From: Novosphingobium marinum
GTDB lineage: Bacteria; Pseudomonadota; Alphaproteobacteria; Sphingomonadales; Sphingomonadaceae
NCBI RefSeq assembly: GCF_013408095.1
Contig: NZ_JACBZF010000001.1
Location: 496,001 to 560,000 of the forward strand
DNA length: 64,000 nt
Direction: 5' to 3'
In this document: positions 19,444-28,663 of the stretch, in pieces
Layout of the letters: every line of letters starts with the position of its first letter
Numbering within the stretch: the first letter of the stretch is position 1
Position numbers and translations under genes: made by a program
Notes under the pieces: model-generated
Told to the model about the DNA's origin: nothing
Databases searched by the model: none
The model's input: only the letters and a program-made list of their open reading frames with translations

Positions 19444-20001
19444 TCAGCCGATTTCCAGGATGCGGCTGAGCCTGACCCTGTCAACGAAGGCGACGATGCG
19501 GCCCGCGAGGGGATAGAAAAAGATCGAGACGATAATCTGCGGCACCATGACGTGAAGCGGTGTCGACCCCCCCAGCATGTTCGCGATTCCGAGGCCCAGT
19601 ACGATATAGGCGGCGATGAGGCCTGCGGCTACCAGCCAGTCTATGAAGAAATTGCGCCAGGGAAGGCGCGCCTCGATGACGTCGAGGGTGATCGCGGTGG
19701 CTGACCACAGGAGCACGGCGCTGCCGAGCGGCTGCCCGCTGTAGAGATCGTCGAACAGGCCGAGCGGAAGACCCGCCCAGACCGGCATGAGACCGGGGCG
19801 AAGCTGTCGCCACGCCACGAACATGAGGAAGCCGAGCGGCGGCAGCACCGGCGCCGAGGCGATGATGATCCAGCCCGGGACGAGAGAGCCGACCATGATG
19901 CTCAGCCACGGCAGCCCGACCGCCAGCGCCGGAGACGGGGCGCGGTTGATCTGTTTCGCGCGCCATCGCGAACGCTGACCGGGAAAGCGCAGGCCGTTCA
20001 T
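19444..20001 (-). CDS. mreD: Rod-shape-determining protein MreD
   Basis: This is a 185-residue hydrophobic protein with five to six transmembrane helices, in the expected position between mreC and mrdA. The family is poorly conserved. The LPPLGFLMFVAWRQLRPGLMPVWAGLPLGLFDDLYSGQPLG region (shown here as LGLFDDLYSGQPLG) carries the typical Asp-rich LGLxxDxxxG motif. It is a membrane component of the elongasome. Its ATG overlaps the mreC stop by 4 bases (ATGA). Confidence 0.93.
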   Translation of the reverse strand: MNGLRFPGQRSRWRAKQINRAPSPALAVGLPWLSIMVGSLVPGWIIIASAPVLPPLGFLMFVAWRQLRPGLMPVWAGLPLGLFDDLYSGQPLGSAVLLWSATAITLDVIEARLPWRNFFIDWLVAAGLIAAYIVLGLGIANMLGGSTPLHVMVPQIIVSIFFYPLAGRIVAFVDRVRLSRILEIG

Positions 20002-20891
20002 TCGCCGTCTTGGTCCTCTTCCTCCGATGGCGGCGGGCCGGGCTGCGGCACCGGGCCCCAGACATCCTCGACGGCGACGAACTCGGTCGCCGCGGGATCG
20101 CTGAGCACGCGTGCTATTGCCCCGTCGCTCGTCACCTCGGTCGCCACGGCCATGACCGTGCCGGGCCGGTAGAGCCCGCCCGATCCCGAAGTGACGAAGA
20201 CATCGCCCTTCTTCAGCGGGTTTATGCCGAGGTTGATGAGCCTGATCTGAATCGTTCCGTCGCCGCGTCCTTGCGCGAACGCCGGAACGCCGTCGCCGGA
20301 GCGGCGGACCGGGACGAGGCTCTCGGTGTCGGTGACGAGCAGCACGCGCGAAGTGGACGGACCGGCTTCGAGGACGCGGCCGATCAGGCCGAGCGGGGAC
20401 GTGACCGGCATGCCCGCTTCCACGCCGTCAGCGCTTCCTGCTCCCAGCGTCGCGAAACGGCGCGAGCTCGACGCGCTCGAACTGGTCAGGCGGGTGAGGG
20501 CGACCGGTGCGGGATCGCGGCGGGCGAGGCCGAGCAGCGCCTTGAGGCGCTCGTTCTCCTCGTGCGCGGCTTCGGCTTCGACAAGGCGGGTGCGTGATTC
20601 GGCCAGTTCGCGCCGCAGCCGTGCGTTCTCGCTCCCTGCAAGGATGTACCCTTCGACGACGTCGATCACGCTCTTGCCGGCGGAGCGTCCCCTTGCCGAT
20701 GCGCCGCCCGCCGGTTCGGCCGCCGTGGCCGCGGCGTTGCGCGCCCAGGAGAACGCTCCGGGCTCGAGGAAGGATACGAGGAGGAACGCCGCTCCAACAA
20801 GCACGCCCGCAACGCCGGCGATATAGCCGAAAAAGGTGCTGTACTGCGCCCTTCGCGAGTAGCCTGAGCGCCGTTTCGACGGGGGCGCCAC
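19998..20891 (-). CDS. mreC: Rod-shape-determining protein MreC
   Basis: This is a 297-residue bitopic protein with a basic cytoplasmic tail, one transmembrane helix (about residues 18-42), a periplasmic coiled coil (ENARLRRELAESRTRLVEAE) and a double beta-barrel domain with GLIGRVLEAGPSTSRVLLVTD. It scaffolds PBP2/RodA activation and links to MreB. The start is GTG, with AGGAGG about 12 bases upstream. It ends in an acidic, Pro-rich tail, common in alphaproteobacteria. It is 64 bases downstream of mreB. Confidence 0.95.
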   Translation of the reverse strand: MAPPSKRRSGYSRRAQYSTFFGYIAGVAGVLVGAAFLLVSFLEPGAFSWARNAAATAAEPAGGASARGRSAGKSVIDVVEGYILAGSENARLRRELAESRTRLVEAEAAHEENERLKALLGLARRDPAPVALTRLTSSSASSSRRFATLGAGSADGVEAGMPVTSPLGLIGRVLEAGPSTSRVLLVTDTESLVPVRRSGDGVPAFAQGRGDGTIQIRLINLGINPLKKGDVFVTSGSGGLYRPGTVMAVATEVTSDGAIARVLSDPAATEFVAVEDVWGPVPQPGPPPSEEEDQDGE

Positions 20892-20955
20892 TGCGGTCGT
20901 CTCCCTCCTGGGCGGCCCGCCTGAGCTGCCAGGACGGACCGCGGGTGTTGCTGGA

Positions 20956-22029
<1,074 letters not shown>

Positions 22030-22096
22030 TTACCGCACAGGAAGCGGCTGAATCCGACGGGCCGTGGAGCGTGGAAGGCGGCTCCTTAGCCGATGC

Positions 22097-22113
22097 TTTG
22101 GCGAAACGCCAAA
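22097..22113. repeat. 7-bp inverted repeat in the mreB-mutL intergenic region
   Basis: TTTGGCG and CGCCAAA flank a 3-base AAA loop. On the plus strand the sequence continues as ATTTTG, which makes a second small palindrome CAAAATTTTG. It lies about 75 bases before mutL and about 83 bases before mreB. It could be an operator or a short 5'-UTR hairpin. I cannot assign a regulator. Confidence 0.45.
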
Positions 22114-22188
22114 ATTTTGTGCCGGAATCGGCGGATAAGCTTGGGCTTCCGTCTCGAAAAGACTGCGGCTGGTCGTTAGGTTGCGGAT

Positions 22189-23991
22189 ATGCCCGAAATC
22201 CGGCGCCTTCCCGAGGAACTCGTCAACCGAATCGCCGCTGGCGAGGTGGTCGAACGCCCCGCGTCCGCGCTCAAGGAACTGACCGAGAATGCCATCGACG
22301 CCGGGGCGCGGTCGATCGCGGTGCGACTCGCATCGGGGGGCCTCGACCTGATCGAGGTGACCGACGACGGTTGCGGGATGTCTCCCGCCGAAATCGCGCT
22401 GGCGCTCGAAAGGCACGCGACTTCCAAATTGCCCGACGAGCGCATCGAACAGGTGGCGACGCTCGGCTTTCGGGGCGAGGCACTGCCATCGATCGCCAGC
22501 GTCGCGCGCCTGACCATCGAGAGCCGTCCGGGCGCGGGTGCCGAAGGGTGGCGCCGGGTCGTCGATCACGGCGCGGTCACGGAGGACGCTCCCGCCGCGC
22601 TCCCGCCCGGAACGCGCATCAGGGTCGAGCGCCTGTTCGGCAAGGTCCCCGCCCGTCGCAAGTTCCTGCGCACCCCGCGCAGCGAATACGCCGCCTGCCT
22701 CGACGTGGTGCGCCGGCTGGCGATGGCGCGGCCCGACATCGGCTTCGTGCTCGAACACGACGGGCGCAAAACGCTGGCAGTGCAGGCGGGTGAGGAACTG
22801 GCGGCGCGCGTCTCGCGGATCGTGGCGCGCGAACTGTCGGAGGACGGCGTCGTCATCGATGCGCAGCGCGAGAATGCGCGGCTGACCGGGCTTGCCGGCC
22901 TGCCGACCTTCAATCGCGGCGTCGCCGATCACCAGTACCTCTTTGTCAACGGCAGGCCGGTAAAGGACCGCCTGCTCGTCGGCGCGGTGCGCGGTGCCTA
23001 TGCCGACATGCTCGCGCGCGACCGGCACGCTGTGCTGGCGCTGTTCCTTGACCTGCCGCCCGAAGATGTCGACGTGAACGTCCACCCGGCGAAGACCGAA
23101 GTCCGCTTTCGCGATCCCGCCTTCGTGCGCGGTTTCATCGTCGGCGCGCTGCGCCAAGCGCTGGAAGCGGCGGGCCAGCGCAGCGCGCAGACGCCGTCGG
23201 CTTCCGGCATGGCGAACTGGCAGGTGGAGCCCGCATCCGCCACTCCCAAGGCACCCTCGCTGCAGGCTCTCTTCGCGCGCGAGCACTCGATGCCGCAGGC
23301 CCGGGTCGGCGAAAGCGCCGCGCCATGGCGCGGGTTGGAGCGGGACCTGATCGAGCCTTCCGCAAGGGTCGAGGCGCGCGGGGAGACAACCGACGATGGG
23401 CCGACCGACTTTCCGCTCGGCGCTGCGCGGGCGCAGATCGCGCAGACCTACATCGTCGCCGAAGCCGACGACGGCCTCGTCATCGTGGACCAGCACGCGG
23501 CGCATGAACGGCTCGTCCTCGAACGGCTGCGTGCTGCAGGGGCCGGAGACGCGGTGGCGCGGTCGCAGGCGCTCCTCATGCCCGAAGTGGTCGAACTCGA
23601 CGAACCGGCGTGCGACCGGCTCGAGGAGCGCGCGGAGGAACTGGCGAAGCTGGGCCTGGCGATCGAACGGTTCGGTCCTGCCGCGATGCTTGTCCGGGCG
23701 GTGCCTTCGGTTCTCGGCAGGAGCAACGCGGAAGCGCTGGTGCGCGATATCGCCGACGACCTTGCACGGCACGGCGATGCGCTCCTGCTCGGCGAGAAGC
23801 TCGACCTGGTGCTCGCGACGATGGCCTGCCACGGGTCGGTAAGGGCGGGGCGTTCGCTGTCGGTGGCGGAGATGAACGCGCTTCTGCGCGAAATGGAGCG
23901 AACGCCACGCTCGGGGCAGTGCAATCACGGGCGACCGACGTGGGTCAAGCTCGCGCACGAGGACATTGAAAAGCTGTTCGGCCGAAAATAG
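22189..23991 (+). CDS. mutL: DNA mismatch repair protein MutL (endonuclease type)
   Basis: This is a 600-residue mismatch-repair ATPase. The N-terminal GHKL domain shows IAAGEVVERPASALKEL with TENAIDAG, DDGCGM and GFRGEALPSI. The C-terminal domain carries DQHAAHERLVLE (from residue 434), the metal-binding motif of MutL proteins that nick DNA themselves, and a C-terminal CNHGRP box. That fits organisms lacking MutH. The linker (about residues 320-400) is variable. It acts downstream of MutS. Confidence 0.96.
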   Translation: MPEIRRLPEELVNRIAAGEVVERPASALKELTENAIDAGARSIAVRLASGGLDLIEVTDDGCGMSPAEIALALERHATSKLPDERIEQVATLGFRGEALPSIASVARLTIESRPGAGAEGWRRVVDHGAVTEDAPAALPPGTRIRVERLFGKVPARRKFLRTPRSEYAACLDVVRRLAMARPDIGFVLEHDGRKTLAVQAGEELAARVSRIVARELSEDGVVIDAQRENARLTGLAGLPTFNRGVADHQYLFVNGRPVKDRLLVGAVRGAYADMLARDRHAVLALFLDLPPEDVDVNVHPAKTEVRFRDPAFVRGFIVGALRQALEAAGQRSAQTPSASGMANWQVEPASATPKAPSLQALFAREHSMPQARVGESAAPWRGLERDLIEPSARVEARGETTDDGPTDFPLGAARAQIAQTYIVAEADDGLVIVDQHAAHERLVLERLRAAGAGDAVARSQALLMPEVVELDEPACDRLEERAEELAKLGLAIERFGPAAMLVRAVPSVLGRSNAEALVRDIADDLARHGDALLLGEKLDLVLATMACHGSVRAGRSLSVAEMNALLREMERTPRSGQCNHGRPTWVKLAHEDIEKLFGRK

Positions 23992-23999
23992 CGTTTCAA

Positions 24000-24016
24000 T
24001 GTCAAGTGGATTGACA
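24000..24016. repeat. Inverted repeat TGTCAA-N5-TTGACA upstream of the lipoprotein gene
   Basis: This is a perfect 6-bp inverted repeat with a 5-base spacer, 58 bases before the lipoprotein gene at 24075. Its right arm is a consensus -35 TTGACA, with a poor -10 candidate (GATTTT, 24034-24039) after 17 bases. It may be a promoter covered by an operator, but both readings are tentative. Confidence 0.35.
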
Positions 24017-24074
24017 ACCGTTCGGCAATGCATGATTTTTTCGCACGGTGGCAACGTGATCGGGGATTTCGGAA

Positions 24075-24578
24075 ATGATCCGCTGGGCAAGCTGTCTGCT
24101 CGGACTTCCGGCCTTCATGCTGTCGGCGTGCGATGCACAGTCGCCGGACGAAGAGGGCATGGACACGCGTGCCATCGCACAGGTCGAGGCCGCGCAGGAT
24201 CCCGTGCCGCCGGTGGAGATCGTCCGGCTCGTTCCCATCACGTTCGAGGATATCGAGCAGAGCGAGGCTTTCGGGGCGAGTTGCGCCTTCACGGCATCGT
24301 CGCAGGAACCGCCTGTCGTCATAGCAATGGCTGAAGCAGCCTGGCTCAAGCCCGACGGCCTGATGATCCAGTTCTCCGCCGATACCGGTAGCGAGGAATT
24401 GCCATACGGAGCGCGCGCCCATTACGACGGGCGCGAAATGTCGCTCGACTTGCAACTGTCGGGCGAGGGCGAGCGATCGGGAGACGAGACGACCGACTAC
24501 TCCGGCCGCGTCACGCTTCGCGACGCCCACGGACGCCTCGTCTACACCGCCGCCGGCACGGTACAGTGCGGGGCCTAG
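24075..24578 (+). CDS. Hypothetical lipoprotein
   Basis: This 167-residue protein has a lipoprotein signal (lipobox LSAC, Cys19), a short acidic linker, and then a compact, probably beta-rich domain containing SCAFTASSQEPPVVIAMAEA and a C-terminal GTVQCGA. The two cysteines of the mature domain may pair. No known family is recognised. It lies alone between mutL and the orphan gene, preceded by a possible promoter and the 24000-24016 repeat. Confidence 0.72.
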   Translation: MIRWASCLLGLPAFMLSACDAQSPDEEGMDTRAIAQVEAAQDPVPPVEIVRLVPITFEDIEQSEAFGASCAFTASSQEPPVVIAMAEAAWLKPDGLMIQFSADTGSEELPYGARAHYDGREMSLDLQLSGEGERSGDETTDYSGRVTLRDAHGRLVYTAAGTVQCGA

Positions 24579-24642
24579 ACTTGCCGACTGTCCCGATCCC
24601 GTACGTGTGAGGACTTATACTGCCCGATAGGCTTTGACTTTG

Positions 24643-24680
24643 CTTCCGTTAGTATTCACGATTACTTTGGCTAACGGAGG
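24643..24680 (+). promoter_or_regulatory. Hairpin sequestering the ribosome-binding site of the orphan gene
   Basis: Arm 24643-24652 (CTTCCGTTAG) pairs with 24671-24680 (CTAACGGAGG) over 10 pairs including one T-G, with an 18-base loop. The right arm contains the entire Shine-Dalgarno GGAGG, 5 bases before the ATG at 24686. Folded, it should block ribosome binding. It could be an RNA thermometer or a switch opened by another RNA or protein. The function is inferred from sequence only. Confidence 0.55.
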
Positions 24681-24685
24681 GCATG

Positions 24686-25768
24686 ATGAAAACCCTGACG
24701 ATCTGGCAACCTGGCGGCGATTTCACGAATATCGATGCCGACGCTACCATCGGCATGAACGATTACCTCATAACGATGACAGAGCGGAAGGGGTGGCGGG
24801 TCATCAAGCCAATCCCCCATAGAAAGCTCGTTACGTCGCTGACAGGGCAGGTTTATTTCGTTCCTCCACCGCCGGGCTTCGTGCATTACGATCATTTTCT
24901 CCTGAACATCAATGCGCACAAGCATTGTCTCGCCCTCGGACGCAATCCGGCGATAAATATCCCCGCCAACACAGAGTGGGCCAACGCCTACCTGTTGGAC
25001 CTGAAAACCGTGAAGAGCCTTGGCAATCAGGGCAGTTCCACCCGTGTCCTGAACTACGATGCGATGAAGCCGGTGGGCTTGTGGTCGTGCAAGACAACTC
25101 CCGAAGTCTCCAATTTCTGGATCGGCCCCTATTTCGGCTTCAGCGGGTCCGCCTGGGCGATGCGCGGCTCCTTCTTCCTCGGGCTGGTCTGGAAGCTCGG
25201 CAATTTCGAGAAGAAGTACCTCGTGGCGGGCTGGGGCGGCTATGCGGCGCTTGGCGCCGGTGCTTCGGGCGGCGGCGGTATCATGCTGCTTCCCGGCTAC
25301 AAGAACATCGACGAAATGAAGAACCGGGTGTCCTTCGAGGTCGACTTCTCGCTCGATGCCGGCCCGAGCTGGAAGAACCTCGCCAAGTCGGCGACTAAAT
25401 ACGGGCCTGCGCTCAGCCGCCTCAATTTTTACGCGAATGCATACGAATCGGTGAACAAGACGCTGAAGCAGTTCGAACAGCAGAAAAAGATTTTCGACGA
25501 AGTCAAGAAACTGAAGGACCTGTCGAACAAGTGGACGGCGCTGCTGGAAAAGGGCAAGGAAATCTACTGGTCGCTCGGCAAGGACAAGGGCTTCGTCGAC
25601 GCGCTCAAGAGGATGAACGATGTCGAGCTTGCCAAGACGCTCCTGACTTGCGCGGGTTTCGACGGTACCAAGCCGGGCCTGGATTTCATCGACATTGCCG
25701 CAGGCGGTGCGCAGCTTTCAGTCTTCGCCGGCTACAAGAAGCTGGAAAGCATCAGCAAGTTCGGCTGA
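24686..25768 (+). CDS. Orphan protein of unknown function
   Basis: I do not recognise this 360-residue protein. The N-terminal half is beta-rich with aromatic and proline patches (VYFVPPPPGFVHYDHF). The middle (about residues 150-205) is Gly-rich and hydrophobic (GWGGYAALGAGASGGGGI). The C-terminal part is charged and probably a coiled coil (LKQFEQQKKIFDEVKKLKDL), followed by a Gly-rich end. There is no signal peptide or clear transmembrane helix. I chose the second of two adjacent ATGs because it stands 5 bases from GGAGG. Its leader hairpin hides that site. It has no partner gene: mutL and the lipoprotein are upstream and a convergent gene follows 6 bases later. Confidence 0.75.
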   Translation: MKTLTIWQPGGDFTNIDADATIGMNDYLITMTERKGWRVIKPIPHRKLVTSLTGQVYFVPPPPGFVHYDHFLLNINAHKHCLALGRNPAINIPANTEWANAYLLDLKTVKSLGNQGSSTRVLNYDAMKPVGLWSCKTTPEVSNFWIGPYFGFSGSAWAMRGSFFLGLVWKLGNFEKKYLVAGWGGYAALGAGASGGGGIMLLPGYKNIDEMKNRVSFEVDFSLDAGPSWKNLAKSATKYGPALSRLNFYANAYESVNKTLKQFEQQKKIFDEVKKLKDLSNKWTALLEKGKEIYWSLGKDKGFVDALKRMNDVELAKTLLTCAGFDGTKPGLDFIDIAAGGAQLSVFAGYKKLESISKFG

Positions 25769-25774
25769 CTTCGT

Positions 25775-26536
25775 TCACCCCGCCGTGAACAGCATCCAGA
25801 TCGCCATGCCGATCATGAACAGGTTCTCGGTAAGCGACACGAAGCCCAGCGGCACGTTGCTGCCCCCGCCGACGCAGGCGCACTTGAGTTCGCGCTTGTC
25901 GACGTAGACTGCCTTGAAGACCGAGACCGCGCCGATCGTGCCGATGAACAGTGCGATCGGGATGGACAGCCACGGCAGGAAATGCGCGGTCATCAGCGCG
26001 CCCGCCAGCCACTCGCCGAACGGATAGACGTATCCGTAGGGCACCCAGCGCTTCGCCAGCAGGTCGTAGTTGAGGAACATGGTCGAGAAACTCTCGACAT
26101 CCTGCAGCTTGAGCATGGCAAGCAACATCATCGTGATCGACACGAACCATTCGGCGGCGCGGACGGTCAGCGGTGTTCCGAAAGCGAAATAGCTTACCGC
26201 CAGGGCGATGCCCGCAGCCGTCGCGAAGACGGCAAGGACGGGTTTGTAGCTCGTCGCGTCCGGGTCCTTGACCTTTTTGCCGAAATGCTTGCGAAGTGCG
26301 TCGTAACCGCCGATCCGCTCGCCTCCGATGAAGGTCTGCGGAGTCGTCGGTACGTCGTGCTTTTCCTTGAAGGCGTCGGTTTCCGCCCGCGTGGTCAGCC
26401 AGTGATCCTCGACCTCGAAGCCCTCGCTTTCGAGGAGGTGCTTCGATTTCAGGCCGTAGGGACAGACGTGCTTGTCCATCACCATCCGGTAGAGCGAGGC
26501 CCTGGTGCTTTCGTTCGCTTTCGCGTCGCTCGCCAT
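25775..26536 (-). CDS. Glutaredoxin fused to a MauE/DoxX-like redox membrane domain
   Basis: This is a 253-residue two-domain protein. Residues about 15-90 form a glutaredoxin fold with CPYG (Cys25, a monothiol-type site instead of CPYC) and TPQTFIGGERIGGYDAL, the cis-Pro and glutathione-binding GG region. Residues about 100-253 hold four transmembrane helices of the MauE type, with a CAC motif before the last helix. MauE-like domains pass electrons across the membrane to periplasmic thiols, so this may be a membrane thiol relay linked to glutathione. It lies 3 bases after the DUF1206 gene and is probably co-transcribed with it. Confidence 0.8.
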   Translation of the reverse strand: MASDAKANESTRASLYRMVMDKHVCPYGLKSKHLLESEGFEVEDHWLTTRAETDAFKEKHDVPTTPQTFIGGERIGGYDALRKHFGKKVKDPDATSYKPVLAVFATAAGIALAVSYFAFGTPLTVRAAEWFVSITMMLLAMLKLQDVESFSTMFLNYDLLAKRWVPYGYVYPFGEWLAGALMTAHFLPWLSIPIALFIGTIGAVSVFKAVYVDKRELKCACVGGGSNVPLGFVSLTENLFMIGMAIWMLFTAG

Positions 26537-26539
26537 GGC

Positions 26540-27364
26540 TCACCCGAGTCGATATGTCGGCGTGCGTCCGTCCGGGCCGAGATCGGGCACGATGCGATAG
26601 CGCGCCAGGAATAGGCTGAAGATGCCGAAGAGCAGCAGGCCGAGTGCGACCAGCGTGAAAATTATGCCGTCGTCCCGCAGCGACATGACCGCATCGCCCA
26701 GCGTCTTGACCTGCGAACTGCTCGATATCCAGGCCGATTGAACGAGCGACCAGCCGATGATCGCGAAGACGACTGCGCGCGCGGCGTAGCCTGCGTGGCC
26801 GAGCGGCTTCACGAAGCCCGGCGCGCGCGGGGAAACGCGGTTCATGAAATCGCCCGATACTGCCTTCTTTGCCTGGGCGAATGCCGCGATCAGGAAGCCG
26901 ATGCCGACAATGCCGAGGATCACCGACCCGAACTCGACCGAAAGCACGGTTCCTGCCGCTTCCTGCGCGCCGCCACCGCCGCTGCCACTGCCCGACGACT
27001 GCTTGTCGCCGCTGGCGAACTGGAAGGCGGTATAGGCCAGGACAAGGTGGGCGACACCGCTCGCGGCATGGCCGATGCGGTGGCCGACGCCCTTCTTGTC
27101 GCTGCCGTAATTCTCGATGTCGAATGCAGGCGAGGCGAGGCGATAGAGCGCATAGCCGAACAGGCCGAGCGCGCAGAGATAGAGGATGACCGTGCCGCCG
27201 GGCACTTCCTGTATCCACGCGAAAGCACTCTGCGCGCCGCCGCTGCCGCTGTTTCCGCCACTTCCTCCCGTCAGGAACAGGTAGCCCACGAGTGTGTAGA
27301 CCACGCCGCGCGCGGCAAAGCCGAGCCGTGCGAGCCAGCGGAATTTTTCAGACTTGTCGACCAC
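26540..27364 (-). CDS. DUF1206 membrane protein (three repeats)
   Basis: The product is 274 residues with six transmembrane helices arranged as three DUF1206 repeats. Each begins with a motif like LGFAARGVVYTLVGY (first), IGHAASGVAHLVLAY (second) and LGHAGYAARAVVFAIIGW (third). A Gly/Ser-rich loop follows repeat 1 and another precedes helix 4. The function is unknown. I chose the GTG at 27364, which has a perfect AGGAGG 7 bases upstream, rather than an in-frame TTG 10 codons earlier. The Grx-MauE gene follows. Confidence 0.85.
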   Translation of the reverse strand: MVDKSEKFRWLARLGFAARGVVYTLVGYLFLTGGSGGNSGSGGAQSAFAWIQEVPGGTVILYLCALGLFGYALYRLASPAFDIENYGSDKKGVGHRIGHAASGVAHLVLAYTAFQFASGDKQSSGSGSGGGGAQEAAGTVLSVEFGSVILGIVGIGFLIAAFAQAKKAVSGDFMNRVSPRAPGFVKPLGHAGYAARAVVFAIIGWSLVQSAWISSSSQVKTLGDAVMSLRDDGIIFTLVALGLLLFGIFSLFLARYRIVPDLGPDGRTPTYRLG

Positions 27365-27439
27365 GTTTGATCCTCCTGCTTTCAGGAAGGTCAACGCACG
27401 GACGGGTGGATGGTGCCCACCGGCCGGGTCAGCAACGAA

Positions 27440-28540
27440 TCACACGTTGAACTTGAAATGCAGGACGTCGCCGTCCTTCACCACGTAGTCCTTGCCTTCC
27501 TGCCGCAGCTTGCCCGCATCCTTAGCCGCGCTTTCGCCACCGAGCGAAACGAAGTCGTCGTAGGCGATGGTTTCGGCGCGGATGAAGCCGCGTTGCATGT
27601 CCGAATGGATTTCGCCGGCCGCCTCGGGAGCCTTTGCGCCATGATGCACGGTCCACGCCCGCGCTTCCTTGGGGCCGACGGTGAAGAACGTGATCAGGTG
27701 CAGGAGGTCGTACCCAGAGCGGATGATGCGCGACAGGCCGGTTTCGGACAGCCCCATCTCGGCCAGGAAATCGAGGCGATCGGCGGATTCCATGCCGATC
27801 AGTTCGGCCTCGATCGCCGCCGACACGATAACCGCATTGGCGCCCTCCGCCTTCGCCTTTTCGAAGACGCGAGCCGAATGGGCATTACCCTCGGCGGCAG
27901 CGTCTTCCTCGACGTTGCAGACGTAAAGTACCGGCTTGGCGGTGAGTAGCTGCGCCTGGCCGAACAGGCGGGCTTCCTCGTCGTCCTTCGGTTCGGTGAG
28001 CCGCGCGGGCTTGCCGTTCTGCAGCAGTTCGAGCGCCTGGCCGAGCACGCTTGCCGCGATCTTCGCTTCCTTGTCGCCGCCGGTCGCGCGCTTTTGCGCC
28101 GCGGGAACGCGCTTCTCCAGGCTTTCGAGATCCGCAAGCAGCAGTTCGGTCTCGACCGTCTCGGCATCGGCGATGGGATCGACGCGGTTGTCTACGTGCT
28201 GGATGTCGTCGTCCTCGAAGCAGCGCAGCACGTGGACGATCGCGTCGACCTCGCGGATGTTGGCGAGGAACTGGTTGCCGAGGCCTTCGCCCTTCGATGC
28301 GCCGCGCACGAGGCCGGCGATGTCGACGAAGCTCAGCTGGGTCGGGATAATCTTCGCCGAACCCGCGATCTCGGCCAGCTTGTCCAGCCGGGGATCGGGC
28401 ACGCCAACCTGGCCGACGTTCGGCTCGATGGTGCAGAAGGGATAGTTCGCCGCCTGCGCCGCCTGCGTCTCGGTAAGCGCATTGAACAAGGTCGACTTGC
28501 CGACATTGGGCAGGCCGACGATCCCGCAACGAAATCCCAT
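27440..28540 (-). CDS. ychF: Redox-regulated ribosome-binding ATPase YchF
   Basis: This is a 366-residue Obg-family P-loop protein that prefers ATP over GTP. It shows GLPNVGKST (G1), DIAGLVRGASKGEGLG (G3) and CNVEED at the G4 position (NxxE instead of NKxD, the reason for ATP preference), plus a C-terminal TGS domain ending in HFKFNV. It acts on ribosomes and in stress responses. I chose the ATG at 28540 (AGGAG 6 bases upstream), dropping 19 residues of an upstream in-frame extension. In many proteobacteria it directly follows pth; here a group of envelope genes lies between them. Confidence 0.96.
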   Translation of the reverse strand: MGFRCGIVGLPNVGKSTLFNALTETQAAQAANYPFCTIEPNVGQVGVPDPRLDKLAEIAGSAKIIPTQLSFVDIAGLVRGASKGEGLGNQFLANIREVDAIVHVLRCFEDDDIQHVDNRVDPIADAETVETELLLADLESLEKRVPAAQKRATGGDKEAKIAASVLGQALELLQNGKPARLTEPKDDEEARLFGQAQLLTAKPVLYVCNVEEDAAAEGNAHSARVFEKAKAEGANAVIVSAAIEAELIGMESADRLDFLAEMGLSETGLSRIIRSGYDLLHLITFFTVGPKEARAWTVHHGAKAPEAAGEIHSDMQRGFIRAETIAYDDFVSLGGESAAKDAGKLRQEGKDYVVKDGDVLHFKFNV

Positions 28541-28663
28541 TTCACACTCCTGCTGGCGGGCCTTCGGACCTGGCCGCCGCTCCAAGCGGGCGCCCATAGC
28601 GGTCGCAGCGCGACTTGGCCAGTTTCACCTAATCTTCACTCCGCCGCGCTACGCATCCGGACC

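Noticed and set aside
22030..24090. Minus-strand open frame of about 690 codons opposite mutL
   Set aside because: Antisense shadow; MutL motifs on the plus strand are unambiguous.
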